A stretch of DNA of 64,000 bases, taken from assembly GCA_004026145.2 (NCBI GenBank), contig CP034990.1:20452075-20516074 (forward strand). Reading direction: 5' to 3'. Below the pieces are notes generated by a model, which saw only the letters and a program-made list of their open reading frames with translations, made no database searches and had not been told where the DNA came from. Both the position numbers and the translations under genes were made by a program. Of this stretch, positions 1 through 17,945 are shown one piece after another; position 1 is the first letter of the stretch; each line of letters begins with the position of its first letter. The DNA is from Takifugu bimaculatus (Eukaryota > Chordata > Actinopteri > Tetraodontiformes > Tetraodontidae).

Positions 1-2145
1 GCATACACACACATTATTTGGTCATTAGTTGTATTCTCATTAGTGTTGGACCCTGATTAGGGACGTGCTGATGGCTACCCACAGGGACGCAGTGGCCAGT
101 CAATCTGATAGTCTTTAGAGTCGGAGGCTTCTGCTGAGGGGGTCGCATCGGACACTTCTGCCTCCCGCTGCAAATTTCCTCCCTCCCACCGGCGCACATG
201 TCTTTCCCCCTGAGCAACAGCACCGACACCTCCCGCTGTCCTCTGTGGCAGGAAGCACGGTGAACACGGGCTGAGAGGTCAGGCGTCATCAGCTGTCTCG
301 ACACTCGCGTGTTCCAGCAGATATTCACATGCTCAGAAACAGAGAATTGTTCACTTGATCAGTTTCTTTGGTGGCAGACTCCACTCTCAAAGTATGAGCC
401 CTGGGGCCCGGCCAGAACCCATCGGAGAACTTAAAGACGACCGAGTGGGCAAACGTTAGTGTGAAAACAACCAGCACGGAGGTGATGAGGATGAGAAAAC
501 CCTGAAAGAGTCGCAGGTGCGGCAGGAAGGTATATTTACATTCATTCTTTCAGCTGTTATTGGACCGTCTCAACAGTCCACTGAGCTCACAAGTGAAAAC
601 ACAAAGAAACAGAAACTACGGGGCGCTCACAAGGCCGAGTCCCGCTGAGAGATTTCCAAACCACTGCCTCTCCGGAGGAACATTTTTTTTATCATTCTCC
701 AAGTGCCCATTAACTGTCGGTTCCCTTTCCATCCGGGTTCTGTTCCACGCTCCGGCACAGAGGGAGCTGCGGCCGAGCTGCCCACGTTATTCCGTGGAGG
801 CCGTGCAGACAGAGCTGGAATCCTGAGAGACAGAAAGCAGGAAAGTCTCCCTCGCAGTGGAAGACATGTAGGTCAGAGAGAACCTAGGAGATGGAATAAA
901 CAGATGGTGCTCCCAATCTAATGTTGCCCCTCTGCTCTTTTAAATAAGGGTCCCAGAGACAAGGTCTCTTATTTCACCGCTCTGTCAGAGGGAGCATGTA
1001 GACGGCAAACACTCAGTGCTAAAGCTCGTCCCTCATTTACCCTCTGCCTTTTCCATCATGGCTTTGAACATCTGATGGCTGCAGAAATCTCCCCCAGCCC
1101 CCACTCCCACCCCCAATTAGAGTCTGATAACTAATCTATACCTGCAGGAAGTAAACGATTACACCCCCGGGAAGAAGTAGTGCAAACAGTGGCACTGTCA
1201 TTGTTGAGGGCAGGAGGGAGCATGAAATCGGTGGAGAGCAACATGGGTTTGCGGCCAACGTTTCAAATGAAAATGTTAAAATAGCGAATAGTTCTCAGTT
1301 CTATTTCTTTCTGGATGATCTGCACCTCCCAGGCTAAGTTATGCTCAACGGCCAGTGCAGCCAGAACCAGACCACAGACAAGGACACCACAACTGGAAAC
1401 AGGAAGAACCACTGCAACCCTCCAGTCCCTCGTCTTTATTTATGTAGTTACTGTACCATGCTAAAACCACAAAATGAACACAATTATGCAAACTCGGTGC
1501 CACTACAGCTGCATTGTTTAAGTGCTACGTGAGAAGATGGGCCCCTGCACAGAATGGGTAGTAATATGTTCAGCTCACTCATTTGTCCTTATTTTTCCGA
1601 CCGTGGAACGTCATCCAAGAGCCAATCAATAGTTTAAGCGATCACTCAGAGACATTTCTTATCAAAGCTCGCTGCTCTGGGGCACAGCCTGGACCATCGT
1701 TTGTGCCTGGATAGATTAGTCCTGTCTTCCTTGGCTCTCCATCAAACTGTGGAGAGGAGGCGAGTTCAGCGTCCAACTGATCAGATCAAAGGAGAACCTC
1801 TCAAATAAGAGTGAAAATGTGTGCATTTGCATTTAAAAGGACATACAATCACAGCTTTAATGCTCTCCAACTGTTTTCAATACCATACTGTAGACAACTG
1901 TTTTAATGAGGAAATTAAAAAGAGCTATTAATATTTACAAGTATTGGAAGCATGAATGTTATAGCATCTTTACTGCACCACGAGAGTTTCAAGTTTTACT
2001 TTTACTGCAAAAACCGAGATTAAAACGAGCAATCGATTGATTACAGTCTTGATCCTTTGATGCCACCTAATCCGAGTCTTAGTGTGAGGATGTTGGAAGT
2101 AAAGCATCTGCATACGGAGAAGTTTGGGGCTCTAGTTGCTACTTT
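1..2145. other. intergenic, no recognised gene
   Basis: Short open frames only, none with recognisable motifs or paired splice sites. About 1100-1160 is an AT-rich block with TAATCTATA and TAAACGATTAC motifs. Confidence 0.6.
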
Positions 2146-2361
2146 TGTGTGTGTGTGTGTGTGTGTGATAGCGTGTGTGTGTTGGTGTGAGTGGATGGTC
2201 TGTCCGTGTGTGTGTGTCTGTGTGTGTAAGTGTGTGTGTGTGTGGGTGTGCGTGTGTGTGTATGTGTGTGTGTGTGTGTGTGTGATAGCGTGTGTGTGTT
2301 GGTGTGAGTGGATGGTCTGTCTGTGTGTGTGTGTCTGTGTGTGTAAGTGTGCGTGTGTGTG

Positions 2362-2402
<41 letters not shown>
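2146..2402. repeat. interrupted (TG)n repeat with duplicated 117-bp module
   Basis: TG-rich tract in which a module (GTGTGATAGCG...TTGGTGTGAGTGGATGGTCTG) occurs twice, about 117 bases apart (GATA at 2167 and 2284). A related motif is seen in the opposite orientation at 16.7-16.9 kb. Confidence 0.9.
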
Positions 2403-2404
<2 letters not shown>

Positions 2405-3755
2405 AACCTCTGGCTCTGCCTCTCGGTGTGTTTCTGTGACGTCTCTGAAGGAACTCTGTGAAAAGGAGCATTGTGCAGAGGGAGTGCTGTTTCCCTGGTG
2501 GCTAAAGCTCGTAAGCCCCTCTCCTCCACATGGGGCCTTCACAGGAGGACCTGAGCCGGTCTAGAAGGCACCAGAGATTACTCCATCTGAGACAATAGCA
2601 GAAGAAAATTACACTTGTTACCCGGGGAGAATATGACCGTTATAGCAAATATGCGACATGATTAAAAAGAGAAGGATTTTTTTAAAAAGCAACAATGAAC
2701 AGAGACATAAAACATTCTAGGTAGAAATAATAACTTTGATCTTTTATTAATTACAGAGGGGTGGAGCCGTGGAAAGGTGTAAGGCACTGTAGCTGTCTCT
2801 TGTTTTATTTGATGATGGTATTGCTAAATCGAATTTATCCCTACAAATTAAATGGAGCTAGTCATGAACTTGTTTATGAATCTTGTCAAAAGATACTTTT
2901 TTCCTTAACCAGCCATGTTTGTCTAACCAGCAGCTCATTTCCTCTGGCATTTTATGTTGTGTCCACTTTGCAAAGTTTGGGGCATCACATGACTTCCTGT
3001 CATCTGCGACCGGTTGAGTTTGTCATTCAGTTTTGGCATTTGCTGCTATATTCATTTGCCCGTGTTGCACCAACCACAACGTAGCGTGCGCTCACATCGG
3101 AGCTGTTTGTTGGGATCAGACCTCCTTTCCTTGGATAGTTCACCAAGCTCAGTACTGCCCTCACATGAGGGTTTAAAAAAGAACCAGGAGTGACTGAAGG
3201 TGTTGAATTGTTCATTCCCTATCGAAACAAGTCCTCTTGCCTACCCTGATGTGAAAGTGGCCTCAGTCCTGATCAGGGTCATGTTTATGTCTGGGTTGTA
3301 GGAGGAAACTCGACAACACCCACACAGGCAATGGGAGAACACTCAAAGTCCACATGCAAAGACCCGGAGGTGAGCTCGCCTCACATATGGAATACATGTG
3401 TTTTAAAAGCCTTCCAGGCACCCACATTAGCTGCGCACCAGTAGCCTGCTTAGACAAAGCTGATGCTGCTAGATAGACCAGTCATGTTGAAAGATGAGGT
3501 GTGCTTAGGTCTAAAACCATGAGGCCATCCTCCCAATGTCAGAGTGTGAGAGAGAGGACATTTATACGTAATGCTGCTACTGTGGGGACGATTGTATGGA
3601 GCTAAACAACTATATGTGGACACACTCTTATCCACTCATACATCATCTTGTCACAGCAGCAATCTAAATTTTATCCTCCTTCTAATCGCAAGTGCCCTGT
3701 AAATAGGAAGAAGGGCTGTCAGGGATGAGTTAAAGGAGGCGAGACGTTGATACGA

Positions 3756-3785
3756 CGGCCCGCTAAGGTCAGACGTAGCGGGCCG
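3756..3785. other. GC-rich perfect inverted repeat (10-bp arms)
   Basis: Arms CGGCCCGCTA and TAGCGGGCCG are exact reverse complements separated by 10 bases. Stable as a DNA or RNA hairpin; no neighbouring T-run or gene gives it a function. Confidence 0.8.
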
Positions 3786-4612
3786 CGTGACCGAGTGGGT
3801 TTGTTTCCAGCTGTGTCGAAGTTTCCTTCACAACATTAAGTGCGTCGCCCGTCTTTGTCACGTCTGCGGCTTGTATGAGGATAAATTCAGTGCGGTTGTC
3901 ACCCTGGTTACGCTGTGTGAGGATTGATGGTCTTCAGAGGCCGGCGATCCATCACCATTGCAACGGGATTTCAGGAATCTGTTCCCGATCACACCACATG
4001 GCAGGGGCCCGCGCAGTAATGACCCCTCAGCGCGACACCACAGGAAATCGATACCGGGCACTCAAGGTCAATGTACTGTTGGAAAACTACTTAAGCTCTG
4101 ACAAATGCAGGAGCCGCCTGTGCAGGAGACAGGGCACTGACAGCTCCGCTTCCTCCACTGGCCATTCATAAAATTACACCACATTACACGCCGCTGACAT
4201 CGCTCAAATGAAGGGAGGAAGTGCCTTTCAGGCATTATCATAGTTTATTTTTCCTATAATGCAGAACGTCAGATGGTGGAGTTAGTGCCAGCCTGGTTAG
4301 AATCATCTGACCAGTGTGGGCTCAATATTAGTTCAATATTTGTTTGCTCTACACATTTTTTTGGCCCTCGAGTCCCAGTGAGTGGACCCATCGGGGACCA
4401 CGACAATGGCACCAACAACCAGGGATATTTTAAAGAAATGCAAATATGTGGTCAGTTCCAACCAGAGGAAGTGTCCCACCTATCTTAGCACCATGGGATA
4501 CATGGTGATCCATCAAAGTATCTGAGGTCAAACCCAAGAAATGTTCTCTATGTCACGCAAACTTGTTCACAACTTTTGAGTTTATACTGCTAACAACTAC
4601 ACAAACAAGCAT

Positions 4613-4630
4613 AGATGTAGATCTACATCT
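4613..4630. other. 18-bp perfect palindrome
   Basis: AGATGTAGA/TCTACATCT with no spacer. Confidence 0.85.
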
Positions 4631-7452
4631 GCCAAATAAGCCACATGTTACATTTTACGTGTTACAACTCCAAACCCAACCTTTTGGGTCACATGTAAGC
4701 TGATTTATAAAGGGGCGCACCGCTTCCTCCCACTGCTGTCGGACCCACACAAATGTACATCCTAAACGGAAAAACTCCTTTTCTTCATCCTACGCACAAC
4801 AAAAAAAGGAACATAAATTGTAATGTAAATCATGCTTACACGCGTGAATTTGCTGCTGCTTGTTTGTGTGTTACGTCTGTCTGTTATAAACTGTATGCCA
4901 GGAATTAACAGAGTGAAATTTGGGCGAATTACTAGGTTTGTCTCCACTCTGGCAGCTACCAGGAAGCCACAACCCTCGGAGCGGTGTCAGCTATCCCTGC
5001 TTTTTCCAACGGTCTTTTTAGATTGCCCTCTTTTGCGTCATGTTTGCATTAGATTTCCAGCCACCAGAGTAACAAAAATCCATCACTGTTTACTTCTGGT
5101 TGGATCTTTTTTTGTTTTTACTTTATTTACTGAATTGAGGCGCGACTCCGAGAGGCAGCTTTTCCTTTTTAGGAACTCACACATTCCATTCAGGCAAATA
5201 CATCCAGTAAACTTAACCTACAGCATGAGGACATTTAGCAACTTTTTACACTGCTTTTAGTAAAGAAACTCTAAAGTCCTTTACTTGAAAAATGTATTTT
5301 AAATTGACTGTAGAGCTCAACAGTTGACATGCCACCATGCCTCAAGTTATTTCCTTTGGGGTTATGAATACCATCAAAATTCTGCATTCTGAAAGGCAGG
5401 AACAGGTTTTCATAAGAAGACCCAAAAAAGTCCAGGTTCATAGAGGAGAAGAGAACAGCCCTTTCTTGTCAGACAGCAAAACCACAACAAAGGCATTTCG
5501 GGTAAGAACTTTCTCGTTCTCGTTACAAGACTTCCTCTGAGAAAAGCAGCCTGGTAGACAAACACCACAGCTAATGTTGATTGTGCTACAGTGGAGCACC
5601 GCTGAAGTCGTTTTACGAGCCTCAAAGGCCTCGGACAAACCGTGCATTAGCTCTAGTTCGGGACGTGTTTGAACATGAAAAATTAGCAAGGCCCTCAGAC
5701 AGTGGTCATTATGTGGTCGCCACTAGGCTTTTCCATCATAACCAGGCCAAATGGGACATGATGCTGGGCCAAAGTGGAACTTCAACCTCAAGCATGGTCC
5801 ACAAATAATAAGGACAAGAAGACAAGGGACATACTGAGGGACATAAACTGATAAATGTACCTGCACAATTATGTTAGCATGCAGTATAATGTAAAATGAA
5901 TAAACTTATTAGGGTACAAACCCTCATGGTATATTACATGAAATGTCCAAAAAGTACCTTTTTCAAGGTAGTTAACCATTAGTTGCTGCAGTCAGCTGTG
6001 TATGCTCACATAAAACACACGGCACATCTTTTTCTTGCTGCTCAAAGTGATTCCTAATCCTAAGAATTAGTACTTAGACTGAGATTTCAGACCTACAGTT
6101 ATGTCAGTTTTGTGTGTATTCAGACCATGATGTCAGCGCTGCCGCAGAGGTTTATATGAAGTCATTGTTTCCAGGCCACCACAAACGGCTTTCTCATGCG
6201 CTTTTAGTGTACGTAGCTCATCCTTTAGCTCAACCTCGCATGGCCCCTGACTGACCATAGCCTCAAGGGCTTCAGTGGTTGTTTCAGAGGAAGCAGACAC
6301 CAAAAGTCAAGGGGAAGGAAAGTATATTAAGTGAGTAAGAGAACATATAATGGGAAAAACAAGAAGGAGGCTTGGACAGGGAGGGATGGAGGGCGTTGTT
6401 TGTGGTCTACTCTTGTTACCGTAACCACAATGCTAAAATCTCTCATCATTGTGGCTTCTCTGTCATGACAGTGGTCAGAAGACATGGAGATGATGCCAGA
6501 AGACACAGTCTACTCCACATGGCCCATGTCAACCCCACTCTTAGCACTGTTAGCAACATCTATACACAGACGTCCATAAACATGCACCGCCGACACAAGC
6601 TGGCATTCTCAGGATTAGGAAGTCTGCGCACGCAGTTGCTAACTTGACCCCTGGTTGAGGGATCCAACGTTTTGACCATTGACTGAATATGCAAACACAC
6701 CCACCGCTGGGAAAAAACCAAGATGGCCGCTGCGTGAAATGGCCAAACACTTTGTGGAGGCTCTCATTGTTCCTGGTTCCAACGGTAAACCCGACATGAA
6801 TGGTTCCAGGATCAAGTGTGCCTTTGATCTTTTGGTGTTCACCATGCAGCGACGCCCTACTGTCAAGTTTCCATGTAGCCACACAGAAGTCTGGTTCACA
6901 TGAGCACATGAACATGGCTCTCCACATGCATCACAGCCCTACTTGAGATAAGTTCAGGCACTCTGTGTATTTTCCTGATATTTGAGGCTTAAAATCTAAA
7001 TTCATTCACTGGCATAATCATCCACTTAATGCAGGATGAGGCATTAAGCTTCCCTTGATGTTTTCTGGGCTGCAAACAGGGCTCACCACAATTGTAATGT
7101 TTGTGGCTTAAGGCTGTTCGAGCTGGCAGAACACCGCAGCACAGAAGCTGCTTCCTCACAGCTTTAAGACCCCACAGAGACGCACACCAGGAGGACTTTT
7201 ATATCGCCAAATAAAGCCCTTTAAAGTCGGTTTTTACAACATCACAGGCTTTTACCTGATGAAGAACCTCCTTTGTTTTTTGGGGCTTTTCTTGCATCTA
7301 ATCATGAACCCTTAAAGTTTTAATGGCCGCCAGTAACGTATTGATAAGTAATATCAGCTGGAGACTGGAGCTGAGTTCACAGAGGGTAGCTGGGGCCACC
7401 TTCAGCGCTCAGGAGCCCGAGAGCGTGCACGTGTTTACAGGAGAGGAGACGT

Positions 7453-7454
<2 letters not shown>

Positions 7455-7498
<44 letters not shown>
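7455..7498. repeat. (CA)22 microsatellite
   Basis: Uninterrupted CA dinucleotide repeat. Confidence 0.97.
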
Positions 7499-7499
<1 letters not shown>

Positions 7500-10400
7500 G
7501 TTGGGGATGCGCATGTGAGCCTTATATCAAAAACAAGATTCCAAAGATTGGTTGACTGACAGGTGAAGTAAACACAAGTTAATTCTGTGGATCAGCAGTC
7601 TGCTTCCTCCTCCGGACGGTCAGCTACCTGTCAGCGGCACCCTGCTGATTCTGCCGACCCCGAGGCGGCATTTCACTGCGCACGCCTGGGATGACAGGCG
7701 GACGCAGCATAATCAGTGGCGTTTAGCCCAAAGGCACACAAACACAGGTCAGCGCTCCGATGCAGCCGCCCTCGTTAAGTGTGGAAAGTGCAGCGAGCTG
7801 CAAAGCACCGCCACCACGCAATTAATAACAACAATAATCAGAAACATTCAATAAGAGCATAAGCTGCAAATGATCAGAAGGGTAAATATTTGCACCATAT
7901 CTGTGGAGGGAAAATGAAAACCCAGCAAAGTGACCCTTGAGGTGACTCTGGTAGCTCTGGAACCAGAGGAGAGGGCGAGAACGGGGGGAATGGTGGTGAC
8001 AGGAAACATCTGAAATGAGGAGACCTTGTGTGGAGAAAAGATAAAAAGACTGTTTACTCTCTTTGTAGATTCCGGAGAGATCTCTCATTTATCTCTCTCC
8101 TTAAACACAGTGGTTCACCCTGCTGCTAAAAGCCCACCTCAGCAGTTTCTCTCCCTCTCCTTACCCTTTAATATTGATGATTCTCACAGGATAAAATAAG
8201 TTAAGTGGAGATATGGTAATCCCTCCTCTGCTTGCTGAACTCGTTTGTTTACTCTGGGGTGACTGGCGATGTAGCTACGCCACTCCACTAGCATATAATT
8301 TCACATTTAACAGATACTCCTCTCTTTAATCTGCCCACTATCAAGGTCATAAATACCTAAAAGGTAAAGAAATCAGTCTATTGAATTAATTATTTGCCAA
8401 ATAAAAGGGATTCGCACATCTCAGCACGCTTCTCTATCCGGTCTAAAGTTGTTGCTGAATTCGGAAGACATTTTCCAGTTAGGCTTTCTTTTTTTCCTGG
8501 GAATGATTAATGTCTGCAAGAAGAACCTGGAGTGGCACAACACAAAATGGGGCTGAAATCACTTTTACTGGTTATGTGGATTTAAAGGTCTGGAAAAAGC
8601 TTCCACGGGGCAGAAGTTTGAAATCCAATATTCCCCTCCAGTCTGCTGTTCAAAGAACCGCGTCGTCCGTCCTCAGACGCTGTCAGTCTGAAGAACAAAC
8701 TAATCTGACAGATTTCATGTGAGACGGTTTCACCTGAGCGTGAAATGAGTGCAGATGTATTTCCTGGTAATAAGAGGTGCAGCGCACACGGATACGCACC
8801 CAAGGTTACAGCAGCGGAATTCCAGGACACCCCTGCCGATCCACAAACACTGGAAATGGACGATGGATTCCACTGATTAGGGCCTAGCGTCATCGTATAG
8901 TCTGTATGATGAGGGATTAACGTAAATCCTTCACTTTTTATGGGACTCCATGTATGAGTTGTCCTCTGCATCTGAAAGCACTTATTCTGTAACGGCTTTT
9001 TGTGTTTTGGCCTTTAACTTTTATCAATATGCTGTTTAGTCGCTGTAGCTCACAGCTGAAATGGCATGAATTCATCGTTGGGAGCAGCAGGGTGAGCAGG
9101 AATAAAAAGGTCTGTGAGCATTTACCTAAATATGAACTATTCAGGAATAATGGATTAATGCATCACTTCCTGCAGGGAAAAAAGGCTGAAAACTTGGGAC
9201 AAATGTCTCCACGCACTAGAAATGTGGAGTCATTAACTGTTTACAATGGCATCTCCTCACGCTGGTCACAAGATCGCCACTGTCAGGTTGTAAACACAAC
9301 GAGCAGCCGAGTTAATGATATTAGGCCATTTCAGATCAAGGTTCAATACCCACTGAATCACGCAGTCATGATGGCAGCGTGCAAGACATTAACCTGCCTC
9401 GCAGAGATATTTACCAGAACTTCCCTCATGACCTGACCGCTCCATCGCTTCTGCTTGGACATTATGGGTTGGCTGAACGCGAACCTGCATCTATCCGGTT
9501 TTATCCTTGTATATCGAGGTTTTTGCCCATAAAAGTGTGTGACCAGAAGGTCAAGAGAAGAGAACTATTAGTCGTGTGTAACGAACGGGAGGTAAACGAT
9601 GTTGACATATTTGTATTTACACATGCAGAAAGGCATAAAGTAAAGGCGCTAAAAGCTCTCATAGACAAACTCATCGTCCCAGCAAGACCCCTGCAACGGC
9701 GGACACCCCGGCCAGAACAATCCATTTGGGCTCCCGTCAGCATTTGCAATTAGGCTCCATCTCCTCTGCCCGCGTTGTCAGGTTCTTGTGCGCCGCGTCA
9801 GTCTGGAATGAATCACCTGTACGGTTTAATTACTGGGTCTTTTTTACCCGAGCCCACCCACCCGCCCCTGTCAGCCTTATTCGTGCTCGCCCCATTATCA
9901 AACTGGGGCAATTTTCCAGCAGCGGCCCCCGTCTCTAATGCGTGCCCGCTTTAAACAAGACAGATGATGGTCAATAAAAGTGTTGGAATGAAGCCGTAGA
10001 ACGGCGCTGTGGGTGTTGGGAAATCCAAAAAAATGGGCGGCGAGGATGAGTCAGTGATGGCCTGAAGCCAACGATAGGATGCGTTCTTTAACTCCAGTAG
10101 ATTGGTTTAAGTGCTAAATGCTGAATCAGCCGTGACGAGTGGGATCCCTGCGGTGGGATTCATCATATTCACAGATTTATCAACTTTACTACCTTGATGC
10201 TCCTTCCAGATTGCATTACACACATCTGAAGCGGCGCCTCAGAATCTTGACCTTAGCTCCTGTCGAGCGTTCCCAGTTCGGCCCCAGTTTATTCTACGAT
10301 CACAGCAAACGCTCGACGACGCCTTAAAGGACGCTTTATTCAGACTAGCCTGAAAGAACCAGCCCAGTGAAGGAGATCCTGCATATACAAGCAGGAGAAT

Positions 10401-11689
10401 GTCCTCAAGCCTCGAGAACTTTCGCTGTTTATTACACACCGCAGCTGTGTACGGAGGCAGGGCATTCTTTAAGTCCCACAGCGTAACTGACAAAATCATA
10501 GATTTCTCAAAGGAACCTGCTGCTCTTGTGAGAGATGATGGATACGCAGTGCTGGGATGTGGAAGGGATGTTTAATAAGCTTCCCCGGATCAATAAATGA
10601 CTGTACACTGCAAATTAAACAGTAAATCTTATCAGAGATGGTGAGTGATTCTCTGTCGTGCATCGAGACAAACAAACGCCTTCACTGTCTGCAGAACACA
10701 GCTAAATTCATAGCACGTTATTATTGAGTGCTAACCGTAAGTTAGCCTGAAAGCCCATCAGATCCTGGACTCTTTCATCAAAAACTCTGACGGGAGCCAT
10801 GCGAAGACGTAACGAGGAGCGAACATTAAACCAGTGCTGCGGGTGTGCAGAGGGCAGCGCCAACGTCGAGGTTTGACTCTTTATGTCCTGACTTCATTAA
10901 GACCTTCAGCCTCCAGAGGAAATAAAATGAAATTTGTTTCCACTATGCTGCCAATGATTATTTTCACTGTTCCGCAGCAAATTATGAAAAAACAGGCTGC
11001 AAGATTTGACAGGGAGAGTGTGAGAGTGTGTTCTCCAACCAGCCCACTCATCGCTGTGCTACTTGGGAGTCTCCCTGAGCGTTATGGGCTGGAGACGTCA
11101 GGAGAATATCTGCGGCTTGACCACAAAAGTGCAGACGGCAGACTGGACAGGACGGGACTGGACCGTGTCCCGTCTAAAACTGGTGGAGGGAGATGAACGC
11201 ATGGACACGTGATCTCCTGCCGTGTGTGTGAGGGAGCGTTTCTAAATGGTGGTTCTTCTCTCGAGTCCGTAGAGCCGAGCTCTGGTCTGGAGCCATAAGT
11301 CAAGTCTGGGTTTAGCACATGACCGGGGCCGGCCGAGGTTCGCTGCGGAACCGCAGCCTAATTCCTCCAACTCTGCAAGGAGTCGTCCCGTCTGCAGCCC
11401 AGAGCCACGAGCAAGCGGCGGCGAAGGAGCGGGGCTGCACGCCAGCGCCAGGGCCCAGGCGGCTGTCACCCCTTCACATCTGGTTGCTTTTTAGCGTTAT
11501 GTGTTGACTTTTGGGGATTTGCGAATGCGGGTTTTCAGGTCAGAGCCTCATTTAACATTGTTCTTAGACTTTTAGCCAATCGTTCAAGCACTTTCAGACG
11601 ACTACACAAACGTGCTAAGTTCCATTATGATCTGCCGCCACAATAAACACATGTGGTCGTGTTTGACTGCCAAATCACAGCTGAGACGC

Positions 11690-11691
<2 letters not shown>
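7499..11691. other. intergenic, no recognised gene
   Basis: No exon with family motifs. AT-rich short blocks around 8.3-8.4, 9.3 and 10.55-10.75 kb may be constrained. Nothing else stands out. Confidence 0.55.
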
Positions 11692-11725
<34 letters not shown>

Positions 11726-11782
11726 CGTGCGTGTGTGCGTGTGTGTGTGTGTGTGTGTGTGAGTGCGTGTGTGTGTGTGTGT
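11692..11782. repeat. (TG)n microsatellite with CG interruptions
   Basis: TG repeat interrupted by GCGTGCGTGCG. Confidence 0.95.
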
Positions 11783-15605
<3,823 letters not shown>

Positions 15606-16682
15606 CTCTCAGCTCTGTGCACCTCTAATCAGCACAATAATGCAATTTTTGTGGTTAAATGACAAAACATCTCACCCAAATCTTAAGCTGTGTTAACTTT
15701 TAACGTCAAAAGCATCGATAGCGGCAGTATGCTAATATCTCCGTCCCCAGTCGGAGTTGCCAAGGGCTTGTTTCTCTTGTGTATTATCATAAATCATAGA
15801 AGGCCTATTTAGTCATTCAATACCATGCTGTCCCACAGGAGTGTAATCTGTTTACAGGAGCACTGCAGCTTTGCACAGGACTTTCAAATCCATACCAAAT
15901 GCATTTTTAATTGGTAAATAAATGCAAAATGCATGCTAACAGGCAATTGTGGCGCTGCTCCTGAATGTTTAAATATGGTTCTAAGCATGATGTTCATATT
16001 ATGGATTTTACATCAGGGCCGGTTTCAAAGGTGATTTATAAGGCAGGAATATGGTCTCGGATTTAGAGCATCACATTAGAAAAGCTCGGAGAATCTGACA
16101 AAATACACATTCTTTGGTCTTTTAATCAGCTTCTCCAAGGCTGAAAGTTCCAGGGACGAAGTTGCGCGGCGTCAGCCGCCGCTGCCGCCGTCGCCCTTCG
16201 ATTTCGTCCAGTAACGATGGGGTTAATGGTGGTTTTCGGCGGGACCTGACGCGCTGTGAGTGCTGCCGAGCCTCCCAGAGGTCAACACGCAGTTATCATG
16301 TGCCCACCAGTTATCACAGATTATGGCGTGGTGATGCGTGGGGGCGGATTTGGGCTTTTTGCCTCAACGTGCATCCGTCGCTGTGTTGCAGCACATTTAT
16401 CTGCTCCTCAACAACCAGGTTAAACATTCCAACTTTATGACGTTAAGTGGGCAAAATAAAAGCGGGAGCAGGCAGTAATTGTCCTGATTTTATGATGTAC
16501 TGTCAAATTTTGTTTTATATGGACTGACACTAAACATCATCAGGTTTATGATGAGTCATTATGAGCAAGGCACTAAAACGCAGCCGTAAAGAGCCGCAAA
16601 CACACTTTCATACCTGTTTAAAAAATTCCATCTTCTTTTGCCCGGACCTGATTAATCAGGGACGGAGAGGCTGTGCAGTCCT
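15606..16682. other. intergenic, candidate conserved block
   Basis: No exon. About 15850-16130 is the most enhancer-like part. Confidence 0.5.
15850..16130. promoter_or_regulatory. candidate conserved non-coding element
   Basis: Repeat-free, AT-balanced block with TTTTTAATTGGTAAATAAA, ATGCAAAATGCATGC (an internal ATGCAAAA octamer-like and near-palindromic motif) and AGGCAATTGTGG. Composition only. Confidence 0.35.
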
Positions 16683-16930
16683 CACACACACACACACACA
16701 CACTCACACACACACACTATCACACACACATACAAACACACACTATCACACAAACACACACACACTATCACACACACACACACACACTCTCACACACACA
16801 CACACTATCACACACACACAAACACACACACACTATCACACACACACACCCAGGGACACCATCCACTCACACCAACACACACACACACACACATACACAC
16901 ACACACGTACACCATCCACACACACACTCA
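16683..16930. repeat. compound (CA)n repeat with ACTATC and ACCATCCAC motifs
   Basis: CA tract interrupted at regular steps by CACTATCACAC and by ACCATCCACTCACACCAAC. The latter is the reverse complement of the motif inside the 2.1-kb TG tract. Confidence 0.92.
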
Positions 16931-17945
16931 CTAATGTGCAAATTACCTTCCTGCCTTGCTCCAATCTGCATATTTTAGTATTTAACTGGTCTGATCCAAA
17001 CACAGCGAGTGTCAACGTGCACGTCTGCATTAATACGAGCGCTCGTGTCTTTGTGTCGAACAACAATGCTGAGACTCCTCGAACCTTCCAAGAAGTGATT
17101 TGGGACGGGAGAAGGTGGCAACATGCCATTTGCACACACAGGCAGTAAATCAATACAGGCAAAGATTGAAGATTAAGCCTTTATCGTGCTTTTATCAGGT
17201 CCTTATCAAAATATGAGCGGCTCCAGCCTCAGGGGAGATCAATGGACATTCCTGCTGCTACTGACACCAACACAAGGGCATCCTCTGCTCCACCTGCTCT
17301 TATCTGAACAGGTAATCGCACGGCCACCATCCATTATTTCATCAGCTCTGGGGATCAAATGTGTTCGTTAGATCTGCTCCCACTCACACACACACACACA
17401 CACACAGTCTCATCAGCGTGGCGATGATCAAACACGTGCACGGCTCCATACGCCCCCCGTGGCTCCCAGAGCAGGCCGCATGATGCTAACGCTAACGTGA
17501 CGTTTGCTGTGTGGAGAAGAGCTGTGTGTCTTATCTCAGCGGTGTAAAACTGGTGTCAGTTGCAGGCTGATGGTGAATGATCAACCCCAGCAGTGTGACA
17601 GGACTGTTCACCCTGTCACACACCCACAGCCTCTCGGGATCTCTCCGGATCACCGGGGGAACCCACTGGATCACTGACAGCCTCCCTCCACGCTGCTGTT
17701 GGGAACCGAGCGGTTGTGCGTTACTTTATATGAGAAGAGATCACGAATGCAATTCTTCTTATTTAACCTCATTTAGGGAACGTGCACAACCTACACAATC
17801 AGACCGTGCACGTCGTCCTCGTGGTTACTGTCATAAACTGTGGAACGTTGTTGGTTCAGTTCCTGATTTAATGTTTCGGTGAGGATCCAGAAAACACCTG
17901 AGATGTGAAACAATAGTGCAAAAGCATCACAGCAGCACAGAGATG
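16931..17945. other. intergenic, no recognised gene
   Basis: A short (CA)11 tract at 17384-17406. No exon supported. Confidence 0.55.

Larger units (their letters stand above)
2403..7454. other. intergenic, no recognised gene
   Basis: No coding exon supported. Contains a perfect hairpin at 3756-3785 and an 18-bp palindrome at 4613-4630. A frame pair at about 6.55-6.93 kb is open on both strands but matches nothing I know. Confidence 0.6.

Noticed and set aside
6550..6927. Frames open on both strands (125 and 74 codons) as a possible gene or transposon piece
   Set aside because: No recognisable domain, no splice partners, and the length is within chance for this base composition.
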